Shown here one piece after another: positions 1 to 6,725 of a DNA stretch of 39,153 nucleotides (position 1 is the first letter of the stretch; the number at the start of each line of letters is the position of its first letter). The notes beneath the pieces were generated by a model. That model ran no database searches, was not told the DNA's origin, and saw nothing but the letters and a program-made list of their open reading frames with translations. The DNA is from Oscillospiraceae bacterium (GTDB lineage Bacteria > Bacillota > Clostridia > Oscillospirales > Oscillospiraceae). The stretch covers positions 1 through 39,153 of the forward strand of contig JAFTVM010000019.1 of assembly GCA_017465745.1 (NCBI GenBank), given 5' to 3'. The translations under genes and the position numbers were made by a program.

Positions 1-66
1 ACGCCATTATGAAGCGTGCCACACGGCACTACACCGTAGTAATTAAACCCTTGAATAACGGCTGAT

Positions 67-1500
67 TTACCCGGCCGTTTTTAGACCGCACGGCGGCCGT
101 TGGTCACCGCACCAGCGGCCGTTCGCCGCCGCAGAATGCAAAAACATACTGAGATCCTGAAGCTCGTATACTACATTCTGGAATTTTAATTTCCCTTCCA
201 GATTCTTTATCATATTTCTTAGCTGAATGGTCTCGTTGTGCGTCTTCAAGAGAATGCTTTCCAAGTTTGAAAGCTGTTTACCGCAAGCTGGTACGATGTA
301 TTCGTACATCTTCGTGAATGGCTCCAGTGCTGGATATGGAGATGCTATTTTCCAGTCGCAATGCTCCAGTAGAAATGACATGGCTTTTTCGTCTTTCAGA
401 ATAATCGCATAGTGAAGTGGTGTTAACCCAAGGCCGTCCCGATACCTGGTACATGCCGTAGGCAAGTCCTTTTGACATTTGATAGCATCATAGACTTTTT
501 GCATTTCGTGGTAGGCGAACAGGCAGTGAAACCACTCAATTGGGGTAGTGACCTCGCTCCCGTAATTCTGGCGCAAATGTGATATATGGTCACGAGTCCA
601 ATCGTACTCGTTCATGCGAATACATACATAAGTGCGGAGAATATCTGTGGTTTTATCTGTTCCGTATGTACTGCCAAGCTGTTTGTAGACTTCTGATAAA
701 GATCGGTATGTGAAATCCCGATCAACATTTGTTAGTAAGCCAATATATTTATCCACAAATGTGGAAGGGATGCTCGCAATGCTGGAACGGACATCTGATG
801 ATACCTGTTTTGGAAGAGAGTCCGTAAATTCTTTGTATTTTTCTGGCTTGAATTCGCGGAAAAGATATTCGGCCTTGACCATTGCAGCGGAATCTGCATG
901 GTCGGAGAGCTCCATCAAACTATTAAGAATGGCGTTGTATCGATCAGACAGCGCTTCGATACCCATTGCATCTTTTATTTTCTGAATAATTGCAGATGCA
1001 AGTGCATCGAATTCGCTCTTTGCTATCGGGTTTCTCCGGAATAGCTCTTCTTGAATTTTGCATAAGATCTGCCTGACCTCTGCGCCTGCTATATTCTGTG
1101 ATACGATCGATGGGCCGAGCAACCGGATTTCTTCTGTCATTGTTCGCGCAAATACAATGCCTTTTGGTCCGTCTTGGGTAATTACGTAAGACCCAAGCGA
1201 AGAATACAAAAGGCAATTACCTATCATACCCGATTCAGTCTTTCGCGGAGGATAATAATATGCGGCGCGATTTGTGAATACGATTCCTTCAATCGTTAGT
1301 GGCGCAAAAGGGATATTCCCTTTGCAGAATGCGATTATTCTTTCAGATTTGGGAATCTTGTATTCTGAATATACCTTGTCGGATCTTTTCATCAATTTAA
1401 GATCAAAACAAACCTTTTTGTAACTGCTCCTGGCTGTGTTGATAACATCGCTGAAATTATAGTTAAGGTCTATTGCCTTTTCGCTGTCGAGAATTGTCAC
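67..1500 (-). CDS. Ankyrin-repeat protein of the RiPP locus, function unknown
   Basis: Last gene of the minus-strand operon headed by the Cys-rich precursor. The start is taken as GTG at 1500 because AAAGGG lies about nine bases before it; an in-frame TTG at 1524 is the alternative and adds eight residues. The product is about 477 aa. An early segment (NIPFAPLTIEGIVFTNRAAY, about residues 60-80) resembles the opening of bacterial PH-like domains. The middle is helical. One clear ankyrin-like repeat (GLTPLHYAII..MSFLLEHCDW) lies near residue 355, and a coiled-coil-like stretch follows near the C-terminus. No signal peptide or membrane segment is seen. The last 20 or so residues are encoded by GC-rich 22-bp tandem repeats and look like an acquired tail. 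The enzymatic role is unknown. Co-location suggests a protein-interaction or target-recognition partner of the peptide system; this is inference. Confidence 0.6.
   Translation of the reverse strand: MTILDSEKAIDLNYNFSDVINTARSSYKKVCFDLKLMKRSDKVYSEYKIPKSERIIAFCKGNIPFAPLTIEGIVFTNRAAYYYPPRKTESGMIGNCLLYSSLGSYVITQDGPKGIVFARTMTEEIRLLGPSIVSQNIAGAEVRQILCKIQEELFRRNPIAKSEFDALASAIIQKIKDAMGIEALSDRYNAILNSLMELSDHADSAAMVKAEYLFREFKPEKYKEFTDSLPKQVSSDVRSSIASIPSTFVDKYIGLLTNVDRDFTYRSLSEVYKQLGSTYGTDKTTDILRTYVCIRMNEYDWTRDHISHLRQNYGSEVTTPIEWFHCLFAYHEMQKVYDAIKCQKDLPTACTRYRDGLGLTPLHYAIILKDEKAMSFLLEHCDWKIASPYPALEPFTKMYEYIVPACGKQLSNLESILLKTHNETIQLRNMIKNLEGKLKFQNVVYELQDLSMFLHSAAANGRWCGDQRPPCGLKTAG
72..137. repeat. Three 22-bp tandem repeats beginning CGGCCGTT
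   Basis: CGGCCGTT occurs at 72-79, 94-101 and 116-123, exactly 22 bp apart. Each copy is followed by a variable part containing an ACCGCA or GCCGCA core. The array is GC-rich inside an AT-richer gene and forms the 3' end of the ankyrin-protein frame. Confidence 0.6.
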
Positions 1501-1534
1501 ATCATTTTCCCTTTCTTCTCGCAATTATATGCAA

Positions 1535-1564
1535 ACAGCCTATCAGTACTGGCTGATAGGCTGT
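1535..1564 (-). promoter_or_regulatory. Perfect 12-bp stem-loop inside the RiPP operon
   Basis: ACAGCCTATCAG and CTGATAGGCTGT pair around a 6-base loop, between the 67-aa gene and the ankyrin-protein gene. On the minus strand only TTTG follows, so it is at best a weak terminator. It could instead be an attenuator or an mRNA-stability or processing hairpin that sets lower expression of the last gene. A TATAAT lies just after it on the minus strand but has no good -35. Confidence 0.55.
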
Positions 1565-1591
1565 ATTTGTTGCATTTATTTCTGCACGTAC

Positions 1592-1795
1592 TCAGTCATC
1601 GTTCGATACAAGAGAATCATAAATGTCCCCAAGGGGTGTATTTCGGAATCTATACGTTTCGGATTGATTGTCAAATAAATCAAAAATATCTTCATTTCTG
1701 ACTTTTTTGAGAGAATAGCCCTGTTCTTTAGCTATTTTTCTGACGATGCTGATATTATGCGGAGTTGCCGGCATTGACATTTCGTAAATGTTCAT
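1592..1795 (-). CDS. 67-aa protein of the RiPP operon, unknown
   Basis: A small acidic/basic soluble protein (starts MNIYEMSMPATPHN, ends DSLVSNDD) with no cysteine, signal peptide or membrane segment. AAAGGTAGAG precedes the ATG at a good distance. It begins 15 bp after the zinc-ribbon gene, in the same direction, so it is very probably co-transcribed with the maturase. I do not recognise a family. Its size and position would fit a peptide-binding or chaperone-like accessory, an immunity protein or a small regulator; there is no sequence evidence to choose among these. Confidence 0.6.
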   Translation of the reverse strand: MNIYEMSMPATPHNISIVRKIAKEQGYSLKKVRNEDIFDLFDNQSETYRFRNTPLGDIYDSLVSNDD

Positions 1796-1810
1796 TATTC
1801 GCTCTACCTT

Positions 1811-1987
1811 TCAAAAAAGTTTGCGGTTGATTCTCCAAGAGTGTGGCTTCATTTTGCCGTCTTTATCCTTGGTTTTTCTTGGGCAATTGCCGGGATCAGG
1901 GCGGCCCTCGCCTCTGGTTCGCTGCACCTTTCTTCCACAATAAGTGCAAATATACTCAGTAATACCGCATTCGCGCGCGACAGCCAT
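1811..1987 (-). CDS. 58-aa zinc-ribbon-like protein
   Basis: A short gene read from ATG at 1987, four bases after the maturase stop, with GGTGG upstream inside the maturase end, so translation is probably coupled. The product begins MAVARECGITEYICTYCGRK and contains CTYC (Cys14, Cys17), then Cys35 (NCPRK) and His48 (KPHSW). This set could bind one zinc ion. The rest is Lys/Arg-rich (KTKDKDGKMK, INRKLF), as in small nucleic-acid-binding ribbons. The spacing of the cysteines is not that of the precursor core, so I do not call it a second RiPP precursor. Its function in the locus is unknown. Confidence 0.6.
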   Translation of the reverse strand: MAVARECGITEYICTYCGRKVQRTRGEGRPDPGNCPRKTKDKDGKMKPHSWRINRKLF

Positions 1988-1990
1988 TAT

Positions 1991-3082
1991 TTACACCACC
2001 AATTCATTTTGGATTTTAACAATTGCTTGTAAGAGCGCTTGCAGTTCTGCGCCGCTTTCCTTAAGCTGTCCTAATTCCCATTGCTTTGCCCGGAAGTATG
2101 AGCGAGCTTTAATCATTATTTTGGTCAACCGACACATATTTTTGTCTCTCTTATAAATATTTCCTGTACTTGCATAGTTTGCACCAAAGCAATTAGGACA
2201 CACAGATTGAATTATACACTCTTGGCATTCGGGATCTAGCTGGCTAATAGGCAAATAGTCACCAGGGAATACGACTTCTTTAACAAATTCAGCACGTTCC
2301 TCACCTAATGTCAAAGGCATGAAAAATTGACAAGGATATTCGCATCCATTAATATCGTATGATTTTGTACTAATTCCAGCGCCACAGTAGCGAATGGGAA
2401 CACTTTGCTGGAGGGATACGTTTGAGATTCCCATCTCCAACATAGAACAAGGTTCAATATCGGGATGGCTCAAATAGAATTCTATTAGTTTTTGTAATTC
2501 GCGATGCAAAAGCGTAGTATTATTCGAATCTGACCAATCAATTCCGTGCGCAAGATTGCAGGACACAAGAAAACCGCGTTTATGCAAGTCAACTACACCA
2601 TCTGCTAAATAGGGAAGAGTTTCCTGAGAGATCGTCATCTTTACATCTTGATTTGGATATAGTTCGGAAAAGAAATCCAAATCTATATCATCGTATGAGT
2701 TGGAACGGTTGATGTTGTGCATTTCTCGCGTTCCATCGAGGCTTAATCCACAAATAAAACAATCAGCATGATCTCTTAACCATGTTTGAACTTCGTCATG
2801 AACAAGAGTACCGTTTGTAGTTGCAAAAATGGTACATGGAATATGCCCTTTCGTCATATTAACATATTCTGTGATTTGCTGAATTAATTTAAATTCTTTG
2901 AATGGTTCGCCGCCAAATAAATCAAACTCAATTCCATCTATATCATTGGTATTACTCAATTCATGATCTATAATTCTTTTAGCAGTGCACCAATCCATTG
3001 ACTTAGGAGATTTGTGGTGTTCATAGCAATAACTGCATGATAAGTTGCATGCTTGTGTAAGTGTGATTGTTACAGTTTTCAT
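1991..3082 (-). CDS. Radical SAM/SPASM peptide maturase
   Basis: A 363-aa protein. The radical SAM cluster motif CNLSCSYC is at about residues 13-20, with the GGEP SAM-binding motif near residue 57. The C-terminus has a SPASM domain: CGAG..NGCEYPC, then CQECIIQSVCPNC, then a later Cys (MCRL), enough for two auxiliary [4Fe-4S] clusters. Enzymes of this layout install thioether bonds from Cys sulfur to a carbon of another residue in ribosomal peptides (sactipeptides, ranthipeptides) or act on Ser/Cys of sulfatases. Placement directly downstream of a five-Cys peptide gene, and the absence of any sulfatase, favour peptide thioether formation. The visible Shine-Dalgarno (CGGGAG) is distant, so translation may be lower than for the precursor. 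At 363 aa it is shorter than I recall for SCIFF maturases. Confidence 0.88.
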   Translation of the reverse strand: MKTVTITLTQACNLSCSYCYEHHKSPKSMDWCTAKRIIDHELSNTNDIDGIEFDLFGGEPFKEFKLIQQITEYVNMTKGHIPCTIFATTNGTLVHDEVQTWLRDHADCFICGLSLDGTREMHNINRSNSYDDIDLDFFSELYPNQDVKMTISQETLPYLADGVVDLHKRGFLVSCNLAHGIDWSDSNNTTLLHRELQKLIEFYLSHPDIEPCSMLEMGISNVSLQQSVPIRYCGAGISTKSYDINGCEYPCQFFMPLTLGEERAEFVKEVVFPGDYLPISQLDPECQECIIQSVCPNCFGANYASTGNIYKRDKNMCRLTKIMIKARSYFRAKQWELGQLKESGAELQALLQAIVKIQNELVV

Positions 3083-3157
3083 TTCATTTTTTGAAGTACT
3101 CCCGGTTAGGAAAAGCTATCCAAATTCGATGCCAGTCCGAAAAGAATGTGCCTCATT

Positions 3158-3334
3158 TTATCGCCGAGTGCCTTTCCCAACTCTGGAGCAAGTGTTGAGG
3201 CAATTTCCCTTGCATGTGTTTTGGCATGTACCACATACAACATAGGATACAGGAAGAACGTGAGTAGTAGACAGTTGTTCGGAAATGATAGCAGAAGATA
3301 AAATATCAAGGAACTCTTTCGTTAATTCAAACAT
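3158..3334 (-). CDS. Cys-rich RiPP precursor peptide (ranthipeptide/sactipeptide-like)
   Basis: A 58-aa gene read from ATG at 3334, preceded at ideal spacing by GGAGGT. Residues 1-33 form a Cys-free, partly hydrophobic leader (MFELTKEFLDILSS..LPVSYVV). The core is CGTCQNTCKGNCLNTC, with Cys at 34, 37, 41, 45 and 49, followed by the basic tail SRVGKGTRR. The CX2CX3CX3CX3C spacing matches, from memory, the first five cysteines of the clostridial SCIFF peptides, but the sixth Cys is missing and the leader differs. Asn/Thr residues between the cysteines are possible thioether acceptors. The gene is first in a minus-strand operon with the SPASM maturase 75 bp downstream and has its own strong promoter. 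An overlapping longer frame at 3106-3309 is a shadow. No dedicated protease or ABC exporter is visible in the window. Confidence 0.85.
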   Translation of the reverse strand: MFELTKEFLDILSSAIISEQLSTTHVLPVSYVVCGTCQNTCKGNCLNTCSRVGKGTRR

Positions 3335-3390
3335 AAGTATACCTCCAATTATATGGCTGACAGATGTATATGTATATTTTGCTAATTATT

Positions 3391-3419
3391 ATTTTACGCT
3401 GATAGTTCCTGTTTGTCAA
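3391..3419 (-). promoter_or_regulatory. Promoter of the RiPP operon
   Basis: On the minus strand: TTGACA (3414-3419), 17-bp spacer, TAAAAT (3391-3396). This gives a leader of roughly 50 nt before the precursor ATG. Confidence 0.8.
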
Positions 3420-3456
3420 CCCTAGCAGTTTATTTACAAATACAACTTTTAGGGTT
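3418..3456. promoter_or_regulatory. Candidate operator: inverted repeat AACCCTA/TAGGGTT
   Basis: AACCCTA (3418-3424) and TAGGGTT (3450-3456) are inverted with a 25-bp spacer, between the RiPP promoter and the divergent regulator gene. The first arm overlaps the -35 of the RiPP promoter. The second lies between a plausible TTTACA (3433-3438) and TACGCT (3456-3461) pair for the regulator. TTACGCT also recurs at 3394-3400 and 3455-3461. A binding site for the neighbouring Cro/CI-type protein is the obvious inference. Confidence 0.45.
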
Positions 3457-3486
3457 ACGCTACTATCACTTTCTGGAGGTGTTCCA

Positions 3487-3810
3487 ATGGATTGGGTTGC
3501 AATTGGTGCAAGAATTCGCAAACAGCGTGAACAATTCGGTTATACCCGTGAAGCATTTGCGGAAAAACTCGATATAACCCCGAAGTTCTGTGCCGATATT
3601 GAACTGGGAAACAAGGGTATGTCTGTGCAAACCCTATGTAACATCTCTTCTGTTCTGAAATTATCCACAGATTATATTTTGTTTGGAGCAACACAACAGG
3701 AACATGCCTTCTCGTCTATGCTGCTTCAGCGGTGTACGCCTTTGGAACAGAAATACGCTGAGGACATTCTTAAAACGTTCCTTGTTGCCATGGACAGCAA
3801 AAGAGAATAA
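3487..3810 (+). CDS. Cro/CI-family HTH transcriptional regulator
   Basis: A 107-aa protein with an N-terminal HTH_3 fold (about residues 6-62: IGARIRKQREQFGYTREAFA, then a recognition-helix segment and LSTDYILFG). The short C-terminal helical tail probably dimerises. ATG at 3487 has GGAGG at good spacing. It is divergent from the RiPP operon and shares a 150-bp intergenic region with it, so it most likely controls the peptide locus and itself. There is no peptide-binding TPR domain, so a Rgg/PlcR-like pheromone receptor is unlikely. Confidence 0.88.
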   Translation: MDWVAIGARIRKQREQFGYTREAFAEKLDITPKFCADIELGNKGMSVQTLCNISSVLKLSTDYILFGATQQEHAFSSMLLQRCTPLEQKYAEDILKTFLVAMDSKRE

Positions 3811-3859
3811 AGACCGCAGTAAACCCAACATATTTCAACCATATATTATCTTCATAGAA

Positions 3860-3899
3860 CCACATGGAGCAATTGTACTCCATGTGGATTTTTTGTTTT
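3860..3899 (+). terminator. Intrinsic terminator, possible attenuator before the amidoligase gene
   Basis: CCACATGGAG (3860-3869) pairs with CTCCATGTGG (3878-3887), followed by ATTTTTTGTTTT. The Shine-Dalgarno and ATG of the amidoligase gene follow within 15 bases and no convincing promoter fits between, so readthrough may control the downstream operon. Confidence 0.85.
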
Positions 3900-3913
3900 A
3901 TGGAGGTAATACA

Positions 3914-5017
3914 ATGCGAGAACTGGAAACCTGTGAGATTTGTCACGAAGATTTCGCGCCGGAGGAATTGGTGGAGTTCGGGGGACTGTGGGTGTGCGGT
4001 GCCTGTTTTGAAGGAATCACTGTGGTGTGCGAGCGCTGCGGCACCCGGATTTGGAGAGAGGACAACGCAGGGGACGATGACATCTGCCTGTGTCGGGAGT
4101 GTTTTGACGATCATTATGTCCGCTGCTCCAACTGCCAGCGGATCATCCGGGATGAGGATGCGTACTATGGCGACGACGATACGCCCATGTGCTTTGACTG
4201 CAACCAGGAATACAACAGCCGGTACGCGGTCCAGGCCTATGGCTACAAGCCTTCGCCCGTTTTCTACGGCACCTCTGAGCGGTATCTGGGCGTAGAGCTT
4301 GAATTGGATTGTGGAGGTGAGTCTGATCAGAATGCTCGGACGCTGATGGAAATTGCCAATTCCGAAGAGCCGCATATCTATATCAAGCACGATGGGTCTC
4401 TGGACGATGGCTTTGAGGTGGTCAGCCACCCCATGAGCCTCGCTTACCACCTGAACACCATGCCTTGGGCGGAGGTACTGACCAAGGCGCGGTCCCTGGG
4501 GTACAAGAGCCATCAGGCACGCACCTGTGGTCTCCACGTACATATCAATCGCACGGCCTTCGGTGACACGGAAAAGGAGCAGGATGCGGTAATCGCCCGG
4601 ATCCTGTTTTTCTTCGAGAAACACTGGGAGGAGCTCCTAAAGTTCAGCCGCCGGACCCAGCGCCAGGTGGAGCAGTGGGCCAATCGCTACGGCTACAAAG
4701 ACCGCCCTCGTGAGATCCTGGACCACGCCAAGAAAAGCTACAGTGGTGTTCGCTATACCGCTGTCAACCTGACCAATGCGGAGACCATCGAAGTCAGACT
4801 TTTTCGCGGAACCCTGAAATACACCAGTTTTGTCGCCACCCTCCAGTTGGTGAATCGCATCTGCGACTGCGCCGTCTGCTTGTCCGATGACGAGATGAAG
4901 GCGATGTCCTGGACGACCTTCGCAGCAGGCTGCACCCAGCACCCGGAGCTGGTGCAGTATCTCAAGGAACGCAGACTCTACGTTAACGATCCTGTCGAAG
5001 TTGAAGCGGAGGTGTAA
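3914..5017 (+). CDS. Amidoligase with three N-terminal zinc ribbons
   Basis: A 367-aa protein. The start is ATG at 3914 with TGGAGG just upstream; an upstream frame extension runs through the terminator and is not coding. Residues 7-96 hold six CXXC pairs (7-10, 28-31, 39-42, 60-63, 71-74, 93-96), i.e. three zinc-binding units. From about residue 123 comes the glutamine-synthetase-like amidoligase (COOH-NH2 ligase) core: YLGVELELD, KHDGSLDDGFEVVSHP, CGLHVHINR and the late EVRLFRGTL motif. Family members are predicted to form amide bonds between a carboxyl group and an amine using ATP. The next gene, two bases on, is a class II glutamine amidotransferase that would supply ammonia. The substrate is unknown; the ribbons may recruit a protein or nucleic acid. 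Confidence 0.85.
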   Translation: MRELETCEICHEDFAPEELVEFGGLWVCGACFEGITVVCERCGTRIWREDNAGDDDICLCRECFDDHYVRCSNCQRIIRDEDAYYGDDDTPMCFDCNQEYNSRYAVQAYGYKPSPVFYGTSERYLGVELELDCGGESDQNARTLMEIANSEEPHIYIKHDGSLDDGFEVVSHPMSLAYHLNTMPWAEVLTKARSLGYKSHQARTCGLHVHINRTAFGDTEKEQDAVIARILFFFEKHWEELLKFSRRTQRQVEQWANRYGYKDRPREILDHAKKSYSGVRYTAVNLTNAETIEVRLFRGTLKYTSFVATLQLVNRICDCAVCLSDDEMKAMSWTTFAAGCTQHPELVQYLKERRLYVNDPVEVEAEV

Positions 5018-5019
5018 AC

Positions 5020-5946
5020 ATGTGCTGCCTGTTCGGAATTTATGACTACGCCGGTCAGCTGACCCGCAAGCAAAAATCCAAAATTCTGTCAGCGCTCTCC
5101 ATCGCTGCGGAGGAACGCGGCACGGATGCAACCGGCATTGCCTACAACGCCGATGACAGTCTCAAGATTTACAAGCGGCCGCTGCCGGCTCATCTGATGT
5201 GGTTCAAGGTGCCTGAAAGCAGCAAGGTAGTAATGGGGCACACGCGCATGACCACTCAGGGCAGCGAGCGTTTCAACGCCAACAACCACCCGTTCCCCGG
5301 CAAAGTTGGTGAGACGAACTTCGCCCTGGCTCATAACGGTGTCCTGACCAATGACAAGTTGTTACGCCGGGAGTTGAACCTCCCCGCCACCCGGATCGAG
5401 ACAGACAGCTACATCGCGGTCCAAATCCTTGAAACGGCCAGCGAGGTTAGCTTTGCCACTCTGGCTGACATGACTGAACTGCTGCAGGGGTCCTTCTCCA
5501 TCACGGTCATGACGGACAAGGATGAGCTGTACTTCATCCGGGGAAATAATCCTCTCTGCTTGATGCACTTCGAACGTCTTGGTGTCATTATGTATGCAAG
5601 TACTGAAGAGATTCTTCGCAGTGCCCTCCGACAGATCCCTGTCAAACTGGGCCGCGCTACGAAGATCCGTATCGACAGCGGAGAGATCCTGAAGATCGAT
5701 GCTGAAGGACGGATCACCAGAGGACAGTTCAACGACAGCAAGCTCTTCACCTCCAGCTACCGCCCCTGGGGAAGCTGGTTCTTCAGCGAGCCCAGTTGGT
5801 GCCGGAGCACATCGGATGAGACCAGCTATCTCGACGATCTCAAAGCAGTCGCTGCCATGCATGGGATATGGCCGGAAGATGTGGACGCCATGCTGGCGGA
5901 CGGTGCCACCGTGGATGACATCGAAGAGCTGATCTACGGCTGCTGA
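5020..5946 (+). CDS. Class II glutamine amidotransferase
   Basis: A 308-aa protein starting MCCLFGIYD. After Met removal Cys2 is the N-terminal nucleophile of class II glutaminases. Other family motifs are GHTRMTTQGS (about residue 73), NNHPF, LAHNGVLTND and ETDSY. No synthetase or isomerase domain follows, so it is a free-standing GATase. The C-terminal 60 residues are specific to this protein. The start is two bases after the amidoligase stop, with GGAGGTG upstream, so the two are translationally coupled. It is expected to hydrolyse glutamine and hand ammonia to the amidoligase. Confidence 0.88.
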   Translation: MCCLFGIYDYAGQLTRKQKSKILSALSIAAEERGTDATGIAYNADDSLKIYKRPLPAHLMWFKVPESSKVVMGHTRMTTQGSERFNANNHPFPGKVGETNFALAHNGVLTNDKLLRRELNLPATRIETDSYIAVQILETASEVSFATLADMTELLQGSFSITVMTDKDELYFIRGNNPLCLMHFERLGVIMYASTEEILRSALRQIPVKLGRATKIRIDSGEILKIDAEGRITRGQFNDSKLFTSSYRPWGSWFFSEPSWCRSTSDETSYLDDLKAVAAMHGIWPEDVDAMLADGATVDDIEELIYGC

Positions 5947-5949
5947 GTG

Positions 5950-6050
5950 TCCCATTAGGGTACACCCATATGGGACAGCGAAAAAGAATCCCATTAGGGT
6001 CAGTTTCCGCCTTTTGGCATATGCCATTTGGCGAGGGGATCCTAATGGGA
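5950..6050. repeat. Palindrome cluster, candidate resolvase res site
   Basis: TCCCATTAGGGT occurs at 5950-5961 and 5989-6000, and the same TCCCATTAGG is inverted at 6041-6050. Two palindromes lie between: CCCATATGGG (5965-5974) and GGCATATGCC (6016-6025). The cluster sits immediately upstream of a serine resolvase gene, where res/crossover sites of Tn3-type systems usually lie. It could also be the promoter-operator of that gene. Confidence 0.6.
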
Positions 6051-6075
6051 ATTTCGTATGTAAGGAGGCAATTCT

Positions 6076-6630
6076 ATGCAGGTAGGCTATATTCGCATCA
6101 GCACCGTTGGACAGAATACGGCCCGTCAGGAAGTGCTGATGCAGGAGTTGGGAGTTGAGAAAGTTTTCATTGACCGGATGAGCGGAAAGAACACTGACCG
6201 CCCCCAGCTGAAGGAAATGATGGCATTTGTCCGGCAGGGTGACACAGTCATTGTGGAGAGTATCAGCCGTTTTGCCAGAAATACCAAGGACCTTTTGGAG
6301 CTGGTTGAGCAGCTGACTACGAAGGGCGTGGAGTTTGTCTCCCGAAAGGAAGCCATCGACACGACAACGCCTACGGGCAAATTCATGCTTACGATCTTTG
6401 GAGCTGTGGCAGAACTGGAGCGGGAGTATATCCTCCAGCGGCAGGCTGAGGGAATTGCCATTGCCAAGTCAAACGGTGTCTATAAGGGCCGTCGGCCGGT
6501 AATACGACCTGATTTTGAACCAGTGGTCAAACTGTGGCGCAGTAGGAAAATCACCGCCACAGATGCCATGAAGCGGCTGGATATGAAGCCGAGTACATTT
6601 TATCGCAGAGTAAAGGAGATGAGATTATGA
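6076..6630 (+). CDS. Serine recombinase (Tn3-type resolvase/invertase)
   Basis: A 184-aa protein of the usual small-resolvase length. The N-terminal catalytic domain starts GYIRISTVGQNTARQ, with Ser at residue 9 as the likely nucleophile, and contains ESISRFARNTKDL and TPTGKFMLTIFGAVAELER of the family. The C-terminal 45 residues form a short HTH (ITATDAMKRLDMKPSTFYRR). AAGGAGG precedes the ATG. The upstream palindromes are a plausible site of action. It may resolve dimers or cointegrates of the element, or invert a segment. Its stop overlaps the next small gene by four bases. Confidence 0.93.
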   Translation: MQVGYIRISTVGQNTARQEVLMQELGVEKVFIDRMSGKNTDRPQLKEMMAFVRQGDTVIVESISRFARNTKDLLELVEQLTTKGVEFVSRKEAIDTTTPTGKFMLTIFGAVAELEREYILQRQAEGIAIAKSNGVYKGRRPVIRPDFEPVVKLWRSRKITATDAMKRLDMKPSTFYRRVKEMRL

Positions 6631-6725
6631 CGGAACTGATGTGGTTTACCATCGGATTTGTGGCAACTTTGGCAATCATCACGATTGCTGACAGCATCAT
6701 CCAGTATGCTGCTTTAAGAAAATGA
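6627..6725 (+). CDS. 32-aa single-span membrane peptide
   Basis: Starts in an ATGA overlap with the resolvase stop, with AAAGGAGATGAG upstream. The product (MTELMWFTIGFVATLAIITI, then ADSIIQYAALRK) is almost all one hydrophobic helix with a short basic end. Coupling to both neighbours supports real translation. Function unknown. Confidence 0.5.
   Translation: MTELMWFTIGFVATLAIITIADSIIQYAALRK

Noticed and set aside
72-137. Short CRISPR array
   Set aside because: Only three 22-bp units, with no spacers of constant unique length and no cas genes; the units are contiguous.
1811-1987. The 58-aa Cys protein as a second RiPP precursor
   Set aside because: Its Cys/His spacing fits a zinc ribbon and it lacks a leader/core layout; kept as an accessory protein.
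1991-3082. Maturase as anaerobic sulfatase-activating enzyme
   Set aside because: The SPASM layout would allow it, but no sulfatase is near and a five-Cys peptide gene is directly upstream.
3106-3309. A 67-codon minus-strand frame overlapping the precursor
   Set aside because: No ribosome site. The frame at 3158-3334 has GGAGGT, a promoter and a Cys-rich core next to the maturase.
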